Assembly: GCA_949130495.1 (NCBI GenBank)
Contig: OX422215.1
Coordinates: 530,579,755-530,643,754 of the forward strand
Length of the DNA: 64,000 bases
Reading direction: 5' to 3'
DNA from: Sambucus nigra
Lineage: Eukaryota; Streptophyta; Magnoliopsida; Dipsacales; Adoxaceae
Shown here one piece after another: positions 20,174 to 31,383 of this stretch (position 1 is the stretch's first letter; every line of letters starts with the position of its first letter). Under the pieces are notes generated by a model. That model was not told where the DNA came from. It did not search any database and was given only the letters and a program-made list of their open reading frames with translations. A program made the translations under genes and the position numbers.

Positions 20174-21337
20174 ATGGCTTTTGATGGTTTTGATGATCTT
20201 CGATGTCAAATTTTTGAAAAAATTAACTGGAAAATTCACACGAACTCTTGTTTTAAATCTTCTGTTGAAAACGAATCTGAGAGGTGTTCTTGTTGTGAGG
20301 GTGTTGGTCACACGTTACATGAGTGTACCACAAATTTAAAGAAGAAATTGAATAAACCGATTTCTCATGTTTCTACCCTTAGTGATTGTGATTCGGAAGA
20401 AGAAGTTTTTTATGCTTCTAGGCGAGAGTTTCCCATCCATGTGATTAGTGATAGTGAAGGTGATGGGAGTGTGGATGAAAGTGAGGAGGAAAGTCTAGAT
20501 GAGCATGACTTGCAAACTTCTTTCAATGAACTTTATGCTGAAACTTTGAAAACAAAGAAAGAAAATTTGAAATTGAAAGCTCAATTGAAAGAGTGTTCCA
20601 TAAAAAATAATGATTTTTTAGTTGAAGAACTTAGGGCTCATGTGAAAATTTTGAAAGAGAAGCTTGAGTACATCGAGGGTGAGAGAGATAGTCTTAGAGG
20701 GTTGATGGAGACTATGAAAAAGGAGATTTTAGAGTTTGAGGATTCTAAACGAGTACTTGAATCTAGGATAGGTGAACTTGAGGTGAAATTGAAAGATTCA
20801 AGTAAAGTGAAATTTGATTTGGAGTCTAGGTCTGAAAAACTTGATAAGATTTTAGGCACAGTCGAGATCAAAACTGATAGGGGTGGGATTGGTCTTGAAA
20901 AATATGTTGCACCCATTCCCACACGTGTCAGAGAGCCCCCTAGGATTGTTAAGAAAGAGGCACCTAAGTTTGTTAAAAAGGTGCCCCATAGGAACATCGT
21001 GAGAGAGCCTCCTAGGATCATTAGGAGAGATCCACCTAAGCAAATTCAGAAAGCGCCACCTAGGAATTTGAGAAGTGGGCCCCCTTTAGGTAACACACAC
21101 CGCCCAATTTACACTTGCACACATTGCGGTAGGCAAGGTCATCTTAGGCGATTTTGTTACAAGATTTTAAATGGACCCAGGATGGTTAATGAAAGAATAA
21201 ATTCGATTCCCAAAACCCCCACACTTCGTTACAAATCTATTTGGGTTAGAAAATCGGATTTAGAGGCTTATGGTTTAATTGTCCACGATTCCCGTTTGCT
21301 TGCACGTAATTCACCCCATGTCGAATCTTTTGGTTAA
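20174..21337 (+). CDS. Copia A gag-like protein with two CCHC knuckles and a coiled coil
   Basis: The frame is open from 20147; the ATG at 20174 (after the leader, M-A-F-D-G-F) is the likelier start, giving about 388 residues. Residues ~35-48 form a perfect CX2CX4HX4C knuckle, and ~315-328 a second one (C-T-H-C-G-R-Q-G-H). Between them lie an acidic stretch and a long E/K/L-rich coiled coil (~100-240), followed by a P/R-rich basic region with repeated P-P-R-x-I. The end keeps W-V-R-K-S-D-L-E-A, as in the part of copia polyproteins before integrase. The capsid (UBN2) domain is missing, and no protease, integrase or RT follows. It is the only long gag-like frame here without stops. It probably binds nucleic acid; this is inferred from the knuckles. 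Confidence 0.75.
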   Translation: MAFDGFDDLRCQIFEKINWKIHTNSCFKSSVENESERCSCCEGVGHTLHECTTNLKKKLNKPISHVSTLSDCDSEEEVFYASRREFPIHVISDSEGDGSVDESEEESLDEHDLQTSFNELYAETLKTKKENLKLKAQLKECSIKNNDFLVEELRAHVKILKEKLEYIEGERDSLRGLMETMKKEILEFEDSKRVLESRIGELEVKLKDSSKVKFDLESRSEKLDKILGTVEIKTDRGGIGLEKYVAPIPTRVREPPRIVKKEAPKFVKKVPHRNIVREPPRIIRRDPPKQIQKAPPRNLRSGPPLGNTHRPIYTCTHCGRQGHLRRFCYKILNGPRMVNERINSIPKTPTLRYKSIWVRKSDLEAYGLIVHDSRLLARNSPHVESFG

Positions 21338-22865
21338 TTGTGATTGCATGTTTGTCATACATTAGTTGTGGTTTCATGATATATTTTTGCTAGTGTTGTG
21401 ACATGTACTTTTTGTATATATTTTTTGAAAAATTTTGAAAAATACAAAAAGAATTTTTTTTGTTGCACCATTTATGGATGAACACTTTGGATGACCGAGT
21501 CACAACATCATTCCATTTTTTCATGTGAATATTTGATAGTGTTTTGAGACAATAGGTCAATTCATCCATGTCCTTTATAATGTTTGGAGTCATTAAGATG
21601 TAATTACGTGTTACTTCCTACATGTTTGACTCATATTTCCTTTAATTACACATGCACGGATTTGTTTGATTATTGTGCTTATCTTATCACATGTTGGTTG
21701 GGTGTTTTCACTTCAATCCTGTCCTTAAAACGAACCAAGCGCGATAAATTTTGATAAGGAAATTGTGCATATAAAAACCGTTTTGTGAGTTTGTGTGCTT
21801 TGTTTGATAACGGGGAGGGGCTCCGAAAGGTAATCATCTATGCTTTGCGCAAAAGCCACCGTTAAAACGGACCTAAAAAATTGAGGAATTTTATTATCCG
21901 AGGTCCAAAGAGGTTAAAAGATCCCGAAAAAATTGAAAGGCAATAAAAAGAAATGCATGCCAATTATGGGCCATATAGGCTTTTGCACCAATTCTCCAAA
22001 GTTTGAGAATTTAGTTTACCACCTCTAAAAGAAAATATTTGTGATGGAGTTTGGTTGGAGTATTTAAAACGGGTTTGCACATCCTTGAAATTATTGAAAA
22101 GGCGCTAAATAGTTTTGGATGTTATTGGTGTGGAAATCATTGACTTTGATTTGTTGATTTGCATAAGACGATGTCATTTAAATTCAACAATCTTTTACAC
22201 CTAAGGATACTTTTGTTGTTCATTCGTTAGGGGTACACATATGCTTCGTGCACATATGATTGATTGAGTTGATTTACCTATCGAATGTGTTCACACCCAT
22301 TCATTCCATTTCCATGACTTGGTTGTTTGAGTCTAAATCCATGGTGTGATTTTTGTATCATATTTGTTCATATTGGTATCCTATCTTTGTATGAAAAATT
22401 TTGAAATATTCAAAAATAGTTTCTGTTTTTTTTTGTGTACCGTGGCACCCCGATTGTACTTATTTCATTCATTCTTCTCATTTGTCTATTTGGGGACATC
22501 ATAAAAAGGGGGAGAAAGAATTATCATATTATGGGGGAGTTTGAATTTTGGGGGAGGTTTTGAGATATAGGCTTATGTTTTTATCATATATTGGTATCCA
22601 TATTTATCTCATTTCAAACTCGATATGTCACGTGGTATTTTCTTTGTCTCATGTGTGTAGGTATAAAGATTGAAGATCAATATGTTGCACACCCTGATGA
22701 GAAAAGATTTGAGATTCCTGAAGATTTGAAGAACAAATGATGAAGACTATTCATTTGTACCTTTTCCAGTTTTGGGTTCATGGGAGGGTAGATTTGTATA
22801 GGTAATTTCATATTTGATAATTCAGATTTTTTATGTATGTACCGGCATAGACATAGGGGGACATT
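21338..22865 (+). mobile_element. Copia A internal 3' non-coding region
   Basis: No coding sequence is seen. It contains the block conserved in A, B, C and D with CCGTTAAAACGG at 21859-21870 and the AATTTTATTATCCG run, and three G-rich purine tracts at about 22506-22516, 22540-22546 and 22549-22557. A further GGGGG tract lies directly before the 3' LTR (22853-22860). Several polypurine tracts are a known trait of Sireviruses. Confidence 0.75.
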
Positions 22866-23941
22866 TGTAAGGACATTTTTTCTCATGTCCAACATGTTAC
22901 ATTTGTGTATGTCGTACGCCGCTACATTTGGCACGTCTCTGCTCGATCACATGTGACGGCTCCAATCCAAATTTCGGGAATCAAGCATCCTGCACCTCCA
23001 TCATGGGTCCTACATCGGCCCCAACGACTTCAAGTTCCATGATTTTAGGGACTAAATGCAAGTGGTACGGAAGAGAAGTCAAAACAGTGAAATATGGCAC
23101 AATATGTATGTTCAAGGGCAATTGGGTAATTGTACAGCCACCGACTGAAAAATAGATCATCTGGAAAGTTGAAGAGCTTGCCACAACAAAGATACTGGAA
23201 GAAACGACACCTCAATCCAAGCTACAGTGAAGGAGTTATGACCCTTTGAAGATGGAGCAAATTCCAAGAAGGAATCAGGATTTACAGAAGCCGGACCGGT
23301 CCTCCATAGTTTAAAAAGAACCGATCCGCCAGCAGACCGATCCGCCCAGTCCCGGACCGGTCCGCCTTGCAAAATGAGGTCAGTATTCCCTGGACTGAAT
23401 GCGAACCGATAGAGGCAATATTTAAAAGAACCGATCCGCCATCGGACCGATCCGCCTCAGGCCCGGACCGGTCCGCCTGGGATAACTTCGAACAGTTCCC
23501 AGCTTTTCTAAAACTCTTCAATGGTTTCTTTTAAATACCAACCTCGGGAGAGTTATTTTTTTAAGACTTTCAAAGATAAAATCCAGAGTCCTAATACTCC
23601 AAGTATTGACCTTTTTGAGTTCCCCAACTCATGTTTGATTCACACAACTTTGCCATACCATTGTGAATCTTTTGGAACCCTAGAACACAAGCTTTGTGTA
23701 TTTTTCATCTTTATGGAGAGAACTTTGCAACTGAGGGCTACGTGTCATTGCCGAGGGAGTCTCTACAAAGTTTCATGGTTGCGTGTCATTGAGGAGTGCT
23801 GCTGTTCTTCCTTTGTTGATTGGACTGAGGTTCATGTGGGTTCGCTGCGTGTGGATTCATTGCTGCCCTCCTGGAAAGGGATATTTCCAGCCGCCGACTA
23901 CAGAATCTGCTACCTGAGGGTAATTCTTAGTCACTGTATTT
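22866..23941 (+). mobile_element. Copia A 3' LTR, truncated
   Basis: It begins TGTAAGGACATT after a polypurine tract and matches 18731-19780 almost base for base, including the cassette (about 23066-23240) and the ACCGGTCC array (23290-23490). After ACTGTATTTT it stops: the last ~215 bp, including poly(A) signal and hairpin, are replaced at about 23942 by minus-strand copia B gag. The junction is a deletion breakpoint, not an LTR end. A 160-codon open frame over the junction is not a gene. Confidence 0.85.
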
Positions 23942-25081
23942 TTCTTTCAATCTCGCATTTTTCTTCACTTGAAGAGCTCAAAACATCACTCTCGCATTCA
24001 TGAGCACAATTGTGGGACAAAGAGGGTGTGCTCACACAACTCGGAAAAGCAACATACTTCTCACCACTAGTCTTATCATTATCACTTTCACTACTATCAC
24101 TAAGTGTGGCGGGCATGGATACATTCTTTCCTTTCTTTCTAAGCCACGCAGGACACTCAAATGACTTATGCCCCTTACCCCCACATTCAAAGAAAGTCAC
24201 GTTCTCAAACTCCTCCTCACACTCCTTATCCGAGTCACTCTCTTTTTCCCCCTCACTTCTTTCTTTGGCCTTTCCTTTCTTTTTGTTTTTATCAAAAATC
24301 CTCTTTTCATTGAAAGAATTTTCTCTAGACATTTTGAGAAACTTTTTGAAATTTTTCGTAAATAAGGCCAAATCATCAACGTCTCCCTCATAATCGGACT
24401 CACAAACTTTTTCTTTCTTTTTCTTAAAATGAGTTTTTAAAGCAACGCCTCTATCCTTAGCCTTAATGGTTTGGGGAAACATGTCAATCTCATAGGTTTG
24501 AAGATATCCTACAAGTTCTTCCAACTTAAGTGATTTCAAATTTCCCAAAGAGTTCAAAATAGTGACTTTAGGAATAAAGCGTTTTGGAAGAGATCTCAAA
24601 ATCTTTTTAACGACATGCGTGCTATCAATCACCTCAGTCAAATTAAAACATGTGTTAACAATGTCCGACAAACGTGCATAAAAATCATCAAAGCATTCAG
24701 ACTTGAACATGGTGATAGTCTCAAATTGGGTGGTCAAAATTTATAACTTTGATTCTTTAACCGCGTTCGTACCCTCATGTGTCAGTTTCAAAACATCCCA
24801 TGCCTCTTTAGACGTGGTGCACATCATAATTTGGCGGAACTCATCGGGAGCGACAGCTCCAGAAGTAGCACTCAGACAACAAGAATTAAAATTAGACATT
24901 TTAAAATCATCTTCAGTCTAGACTGACACAGGTTTTAAAGAAGTGATATTATCAACGGTGACTGTGGGAGCTGTCCACCCAATTTCACAAGGCAACCAAA
25001 CACGCTCGTCAACGAATTTTAAACAAGATTTCATACGAGCTTTCCGTACGCATAATTAGACCCGTCAAAAATAGGCATCAT
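23942..25081 (-). pseudogene. Copia B gag, locus 1 (UBN2 capsid plus zinc knuckle)
   Basis: The minus-strand start at 25081 reads M-M-P-I-F-D-G-S-N-Y-A-Y, typical of copia gag N-termini. A one-base frameshift follows. The UBN2 capsid part is clear (P-D-E-F-R-Q-I-M-M, then F-D-D-F-Y-A-R-L-S, L-R-S-L-P-K-R-F, E-E-L-V-G-Y-L-Q-T-Y-E), followed by a lysine-rich region and a knuckle C-G-G-K-G-H-x4-C whose first cysteine has become phenylalanine. An acidic S/E/D-rich tail follows. Stops lie near 24740 and 24918. The 3' side is cut at 23942. The partner copy 51589-52898 continues further. Confidence 0.8.
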
Positions 25082-25196
25082 ATTAAATGATTGTTCAATT
25101 GGAATAAATGAGAAAAAACACAAAATAGATTTTAAAAAAAATCAATATCACACTATTTTGCGGAAAATATGAATACGCGATAAAATAGCGCAACCC

Positions 25197-25208
25197 GCTC
25201 TAATACCA
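25197..25208 (-). promoter_or_regulatory. Copia B primer-binding site, locus 1 (one mismatch)
   Basis: TGGTATTAGAGC on the minus strand, one C-to-T change from the initiator tRNA-Met complement and three bases inside the 5' LTR end. The locus 2 copy at 53014-53025 is perfect. Confidence 0.75.
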
Positions 25209-25211
25209 ATT

Positions 25212-26360
25212 TAAAAAGTGCGTAAACGCGGTGTGTGATATCGAATAAAAAATTATTCGCAAGTTTCCAAGTAAACCATTTTTTAATTAGAGTCTATTTT
25301 TGAACCAAATAAATACAGCCCCTAAACATGCATTAAAATTCAGAAGATATTTAATTGAACACGGTATTTCAATTAAATCCTAAAAACATGCATCTAGATG
25401 ATTTATCAAATAACATAAAGTATGTGACATAACATATCAGGAAAAATCTCTGTAGGGGAAAACCATACTATTTTAAGTATAATTTGTAAAGGACGGTTAC
25501 ACGGATTATAATGAAAATAAGTGTGACATACGAAATACTTGCAGATGTCGGTTCCGATGTCGTCAGCTGGAATCTCCCGAAAGAATTCCAGATGGGCAGC
25601 AATGAAGAAGATACCGGCTTCTCCACAAAATACTCCTCAATGAGTATAATAGATCATTTGAAGGTTTATGTTGTGCACGTGTAAATGGAAGAGAAGTGTG
25701 CATTTATAAGGGAAGATTAAAGCTCAAAAAACATCTTTAGGAAAACATGGAGGAAGAAGAGACGGATTTTTCTTAGCATGTTTCAAAAGTGGTTTAAAGT
25801 GGTGACAGCATTTGACACAAAAATCATGCTAGCAACAGGTACCCCGAACCGGTTCGGGTGTACCGCGAACCGGTTTTCCCCCCTAACCGGTTTGGCCTGG
25901 GTTCGCAGAAAATCCTTGGAACATGGGGCTGAACACTTAGCATTTTTCAAGGATTTTTCTCGGATTTTTCTCCATTTTTAAAGAGCCATAACTTCTTCAC
26001 CGTAGCTCGGATTGAGGTGTCGTGTCTTCCAGTATCTTCGTTGCGACGAGATCTTCAACTTTCCAGTTGACTTGACCTCTGGACAATGGCTGTAAAATTA
26101 CCAAAATGCCCTTAAACATCCATATCTAGCTTTCTTTCACTGTTTTGACTACTCTTTCGTACCACTTGCATTTCGGGCCAAAAATTATGGAACGTGAAGT
26201 CATTGAGGCAGATGTGGGACATTTGATAGAGATGATGAATGCATGATTTCGGAAATTCGAATTGAGACCGTCGTATGAGATCGTGCATAGACGTGCAAAA
26301 TGTAGCGGCGTACGACATATAAAAACGTAAGATTATGGACATGAAAAATATGTCCTTACA
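25212..26360 (-). mobile_element. Copia B 5' LTR, locus 1 (1149 bp)
   Basis: It runs on the minus strand from TGTAAGGACATA at 26360 to CACTTTTTA at 25212 (the terminal CA has become TA). Length and sequence pair it with the 3' LTR at 8157-9305, now 16 kb away because Tat-2 and copia A lie between. Three ACCGGTT motifs (about 25846-25892) and the shared cassette (about 25980-26080) are kept. The hairpin near 25448-25458 is degraded. Confidence 0.85.
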
Positions 26361-26647
26361 TATGCGCATGGATGAATTGACCTATTGTCACAAAACACTA
26401 TGAAATAGTCACATGGATAAATGGAATGAAATTATGACTTGGTCATCCTAAGTGTTCGTCCATAAATGGTGCAAACAAAATACAAAATTCTTTTTGGATT
26501 TTTCAAAAAATTTATCAAAATAAAATCTTTTGTATTTTTCAAAATTTGTCAAAAGCAAAAATTTATACAAAAAGTACATGTCACAACGCTAGCAAACATA
26601 AATATCATGAAAGAAAAAACTAGCGTATGACAAACATGCGAACACAA
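26361..26647 (-). mobile_element. Copia C internal sequence resuming after copia B, locus 1
   Basis: It is the reverse complement of sequence like 21410-21580 in copia A, immediately 3' of the gag-like frame. It continues the copia C interior interrupted at 8156. In copia A these two parts are adjacent, which supports the nested insertion. Confidence 0.7.
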
Positions 26648-27527
26648 TCATCTACATGATATAGCAAGAGAAGAATCATGTGCAAGAAAATGGGAATCAA
26701 CAAGTCTACCATCTAGTGCCTTTAAAAGTGATTTCCTAACCCCAAACAAATGTGAAATGACATGTGGGGGCTTTAGGAACCACGTGAACACTAGACATAA
26801 ACATCTTAGGGCTTCTTCTAAGATCAAAACATAACCTCCTAAGGTGACCTTTCCTACCACAATATGAACATGTGTAAACGGGTGGAATGACACCTATGGG
26901 TTGACCTTGTATGATGTCCTTACGAATGGTTGACCCTCTAAAACAAATAATGGTTTTGGCTTTAGGAACGGAAGCATTAGAACATGAAGATCCATTACAA
27001 CCACTATCAAACCTACTTGAGTGCGTCAAATAATTTTTTAACTTCAAAATTTTTTACTCAAGAAAAGAATTAGACTCTTCCAAAGACAAGGATTTCTTTT
27101 TCAAATTTTCAAATAAGCTTGATAGTTTATCGCATCTCAATTAAAACAAACTTATCCCTAAGAGTCTTTTCACTCACCGTAAAATCATCTATTAATATTT
27201 TATCCTCGATGGCACAAACGAGAACCCTATTATTTTTTAAGTCCTCTAATTCCTTCTCTAAAACTAGGACTCTCTCATCACTCTCCTTTTTGGCAATTTT
27301 TAAAGAATCAAAATCAATACACAAATTACCAAAGTGCTCATGAAAAATATCACTTTGAGTTTGAAACGCTTGAAAATATTCAATCTTACTTTTAAAGAGA
27401 GAATTTACTTTTTTCAAAATTTAATTCTTTTGCAAAGTTTCAAATTCAAACTTTTACAATTTTTAGCATGGTCATGAACTTTAACAAACTCATCTCAATT
27501 AACACAGTCAACAACATGAGGATCCAT
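26648..27527 (-). pseudogene. Copia C gag-like protein, locus 1 (coiled coil plus CCHC)
   Basis: On the minus strand a start M-D-P-H-V-V-D at 27527 lies about 80 bp after the PBS. A long coiled coil follows (27417-27127: E-S-D-E-R-V-L-V-L-E-K-E-L-E-D-L), then a basic linker and a perfect CCHC knuckle Y-C-G-R-K-G-H-L-R-R-L-C in the 26736-27047 frame. No UBN2 capsid domain is present between PBS and coiled coil. Frameshifts and stops separate the parts. No pol domain follows; the interior ends in non-coding sequence and the 3' LTR. Confidence 0.7.
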
Positions 27528-27609
27528 CAAGAAAAACAAATCAGGAGAGGAACGCAAATAACCACAAAAAAATGCACCACAAGATCTACATAGTAAATTA
27601 GTGCAACAG

Positions 27610-27621
27610 GCTCTGATACCA
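27610..27621 (-). promoter_or_regulatory. Copia C primer-binding site, locus 1
   Basis: TGGTATCAGAGC on the minus strand, three bases inside the LTR end CTTTACA. It matches the initiator tRNA-Met complement perfectly. Confidence 0.85.
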
Positions 27622-27624
27622 ATT

Positions 27625-28338
27625 TGTAAAGGGAAAATTATCCCAAAGGGTGGTATTCACAAACTTCCAATTTCAAACCAATTTTAGTTCATTTCTAAAG
27701 CATGCAACTACGTGTCAATACAAATAAGATATAGCATGCGACACAATAATTCAAGAAAAATTCTCGATGGGAAAAACCTTTTATTTCTAGAACTTTGAAA
27801 AGTTTACAAGACCATTCACTTACATACAGCCTGATAATAGCCCACAATTGTAACACGGTCTCTTCGTCAAACCTTCAAAGAAACTGCTAGAAATCTGCAG
27901 TGGTTCACGCGCAGCTATACCATAAGGACCGCAACCCAAAAAAACTCCATAGAGACTCCCTCTATAATAGCATACATCTCTCGGTTGTAGAGATCTCCGC
28001 ACAAAGGATGAACAAAAGAAAAGCAGTGTTCTTGAATACCAAAACAATTCACCAAAGCATATGGGATTTTTGTGAATTGAGAACAAAAAGGGATTAAGCC
28101 CTAAACGAAGAAGTCAAAAGGATTCTGCAATTTTGCAATTTTCTGTCTTTCAAAACGCTTGGACTTCTTAATGAAAACAAAACAATTTAATGAGTATTTA
28201 TACAAAATTGTGCCGCCTCGGTATACGATCTCGTTCAAACGAGAAAGAGATGTCGCGTGAATGACGTACATAAACTTTGCGGAGTCTTTTTGATAAATAA
28301 CTTGATATTCGGATCCGTCTTTGATGCTTGAATGTTCT
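27625..28338 (-). mobile_element. Copia C 5' LTR, locus 1, truncated
   Basis: It matches the 1020 bp C LTR from its end (27625) upward to TTGAATGTTCT at 28338, with a smaller internal deletion near 28268. The LTR start is missing. At 28339 it is joined to the tail of an Athila LTR. The same breakpoint occurs at 56316, so the junction is older than the duplication. Confidence 0.8.
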
Positions 28339-28412
28339 AGAATTACTTACATGACCAACTTACACTTGAGCCGATATAAGCATGCACTAGAGAAACTTTT
28401 AAAGTCGCGTCA
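28339..28412 (+). mobile_element. Athila-1 5' LTR, last 74 bp
   Basis: The stretch with CACTTGAGCCGATATAA and ending AAAGTCGCGTCA matches the end of the full LTR at 33895-35331 and is followed by a PBS. About 95 percent of the 5' LTR is lost at the junction with copia C. Confidence 0.75.
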
Positions 28413-28418
28413 AGTTTT

Positions 28419-28436
28419 TGGCGCTGTTGCTGACGA
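28419..28436 (+). promoter_or_regulatory. Athila-1 primer-binding site
   Basis: TGGCGCTGTTGCTGACGA, two or three changes from the tRNA-Asp complement used by Athila elements (established for that lineage). It lies six bases after the LTR end. Confidence 0.7.
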
Positions 28437-28689
28437 TTTGGTAGGCATTTAGGTTAGGTCAAATTAAACAAAAATTTAACTCTAATTCTTAAAAAAAGGC
28501 CAAAAAAATCATAAAATCAAAAATTAAAAAAAAATTATATAGAATCTGTTAAATCCTTACACGCAAACTCCTCAATCCAATCATACCAGAATTCACGAAA
28601 ATCCCGTTGTTGAGTACGATCGTGATAGCCCACACCCCCCAAATGCTTTACATTTTGGGGTTCCACCTCGTACGCCACCCAACTCCATC

Positions 28690-30352
28690 ATGAGTTCCCC
28701 GCTTAGTCACACACCTAGTGAGGCCAACGAGGAATTTGAATCGTTAAGAGAGAGCGCAATGTCAGATCACGTTAGTTACGGTACGGGTGAGGTTGAGTTA
28801 CCATATCTCCTTATATGAGACCTCTTATATCCCGAGTGAACCCTCACTCTGGGATGCATTATATTCATGTATAATGCAGGGCAATTCGGTTTTTGCATGG
28901 GTGAGTTACCAGATTCTTCCCACCTTCCCTGACTTGGAGTTGGAAAAATCATACCTCCACATCCGCGAGTTCATAGAGGCGTGTGAAACTTTTAGCGATC
29001 AAGCACGCACCCAAAACATCAATTGTCTAAAACGTTTTTCCTTCTCCCTGAAGGACAAGTCCAAGACTTGGCTAAGGTATTTGGCACCAAACTCTATAGG
29101 AACATGGAGATATATGCAAGCTAAGTTTATCTTGAAATTATTTCCCCTACATCGAACCAATTCCATAAAAGCTCAAATTGAAACTTTTAAATAACATGCT
29201 AATGAGCCTTTAGATAAATGTTGTGATCGGTTTAACGAGTTGCTTAATATGTGACCATACCATGGATTTGATAAGTGGAGACTTATCTCCTTTATTCATC
29301 ACACGCTCAAATTATCTTCCAAATAACTCGTGGAAAATATGTGCCAAGGGCAATTTATAGTGTTGGGTAAGGACAATGCCAAGTCTAATCTTAAGTATGT
29401 CGCCAAGACTACTTAAACGTGGGAGACATCTAATCCAAATGCCCAAACCCAGCATTAACAAATGTCCACACTTCTTTAAGTGTCTGGCCTCTATCAGTTA
29501 GACAAAGAGGCCGACTTGAAACTTCGAATCAACCATCTTGCTAAAAGACTGGAAGACGTAGTCAAATCCCGAGGAAGAGAAACATTCATCTCCACTTGAG
29601 AAGAGATAGAGGAGATGTGCGGTATTTACGAGACGGGGCATTCAATGAAGGAATGCTCAACGATACCTGCCTACAAAGTTATGCTTCAAGAGAAAGTGGA
29701 AGCGGCATGATATTCTAAGGGTAATTTTAATGCCCTTCATGGGAATTCTTATAAACTTTCGTAGAGGAACCATCCCGGTTTTAGTTGTGGGTACCAACAT
29801 GCTGTGTTGAATCTTAATTCACACATTGCACCTCCTCCACCACCGCCTCGACATCTCAAACAAGCTACACACATGCAAGCAGTGCGTCCGATAACCTATA
29901 TAATCCCACCACGGAGAAATCTCGAGGGTACTTTGAACCAATTTATGCAAGCTCAATCGGCAACCAACGCTCAAAATGCCAGAATGTTTGCCAAAATAAA
30001 TGTTAATATTTCTAGATTGCAATATTCCTTCAGTGTCCAAGAGAAGGGTAAGTTTCCTGCCCAGGGCGAAAAAACCCTTAATGGTCAAAATTGTGTTATC
30101 TCTAACCCCGATAAAAATCAAGAGCAATGTAGTAAGGTAACCACTCTATGTAGTGGGAAAGTCGTTGACTTGTCACCTCCTCCACACGACGAGCAAAATG
30201 ACAAGGATATTTCTCCCGACACAAAAGAGTTCGAAGATGTCCCTTTGAGAAAGAGTGATAATAATGACACAGTTAGGCCCAAGGTGGTTTTAAAACTTCT
30301 CATTGCTACTCCACGCCCTCAACGGTTGGTCTCTCACACCAAAGAGACGTAG
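28690..30352 (+). pseudogene. Athila-1 gag
   Basis: It begins with an ATG at 28690, then a frameshift near 28800. The capsid part (28840-29194) shows F-P-D-L-E-L, H-I-R-E-F, L-K-R-F-S-F-S-L-K-D-K-S-K-T-W-L and W-x-x-M-x-x-K-F-x-x-K-x-F-P-L-H-R-T, the signature of Athila gags. Further parts in the same frame include a C-x-x-Y-E-T-G-H-x-x-x-E-C zinc-knuckle remnant (about 29615-29650), a proline run (29830-29850) and a Q-rich region. At least eight stops interrupt it. The locus 2 copy (56693-58349) has most of the same lesions. Confidence 0.8.
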
Positions 30353-30460
30353 CGTGACCACGTCCAAGACGCTATCTAGAAATGAAATGTTAATTTATCT
30401 TTTCTCGAGACCATAAAGCAAATTCCCACTTACGCTAAGTTTTTAAAGGAATTACTCACG

Positions 30461-31072
30461 GTGAAACGTAGGCTAAAGGTGAACAAAAATATGTTCCTAG
30501 CACAAAACGTCAGTGCAGTACTACTCAGTGACCTTCCACCAAAATTTAAAGATTCGGGTGCCCTAACCATTTCGTGTATCATGGGGAAGGACCAAATTGA
30601 GAGAGCATCAATGGATCAAGGGGCGAGTGTTAACATTCTCCCATACTCCATCCATAAACAATTAGACTTGGGGGAGCTTAAGCCCATAAAGATAACTCTC
30701 TAGTTAGCTAATCATTCTGTGAAGATACCTCCGAGGATTGCTGAGGATGTGATCATCCAAGTTGACACTTTCTACTTACTGGTGTATTTTGACATTTGGG
30801 ACAAGGAACCCTCCTCTCTCTCAAGTAACCATGCTCCCATGATACTTGGCCACCCATTCTTAACTACGTCTAATGCACTGATTAGCACACGCAACAGGAA
30901 AATGCAACTCATATTCGAGAAACTGACTCTTGAAACAAACATCTTCAACATCACCAAGTACGAAGGTGATGAAGGCAAATTACGAGAAATGGATCTTATG
31001 GACGAGACAGTACATGAGCTCGTTGAGAGGAATCACATGAGGGAGACATTAGGGGTGTGTTTTTTTACCTAA
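30461..31072 (+). pseudogene. Athila-1 aspartic protease remnant
   Basis: In the gag frame, F-K-D-S-G-A-L-T-I-S-C leads to the active-site region D-Q-G-A-S-V-N-I-L-P, where a leucine or serine is usual instead of Q. After a TAG at 30701-30703, P-M-I-L-G-H-P-F-L-T-T-S-N-A gives the second half of the retropepsin fold. The end reads T-L-E-T-N-I-F-N-I, as in Athila. RT would normally follow, but none does. Confidence 0.75.
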
Positions 31073-31383
31073 AGGGAGAACGATAATTCTGACATTGAGC
31101 GAGAGGTAGAAGATTTGTGTTTAGTGACTGCTATTGAGAGAGAGTGGGTACACGGAGGCATGAATGAGAGAGGGAGTCGTGATGAGAGTACGATAAAGGA
31201 TTTGGAGGTCGAGCAAGAAGTGAGTTAGGGGATATGAGCCTAGAGGACTTTGAGAAAGAATTTAGGACGTTGGATGAGAGGCTCACTATGGAAGTCCAAA
31301 CAATATTGGACTCATTTAGCTACTTAGAAGAGAATTAATGGAATGATAGAATATATTAATTCCTTCTTCGTGACCACCTGCAC
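31073..31383 (+). other. Acidic, degraded coding-like stretch after the Athila-1 protease
   Basis: Frames are rich in E, R and D (for example E-V-E-D-L-C-L-V-T-A near 31105-31135) and are broken by shifts. It may be the former linker between protease and RT. No domain is recognised. Confidence 0.4.

Noticed and set aside
19370..24003. Two similar open frames of 146 and 160 codons (19370-19810, 23521-24003) that could be taken for a duplicated gene
   Set aside because: Both lie inside the copia A LTRs and the second runs over the deletion junction. Their similarity follows from LTR identity, not from protein selection.
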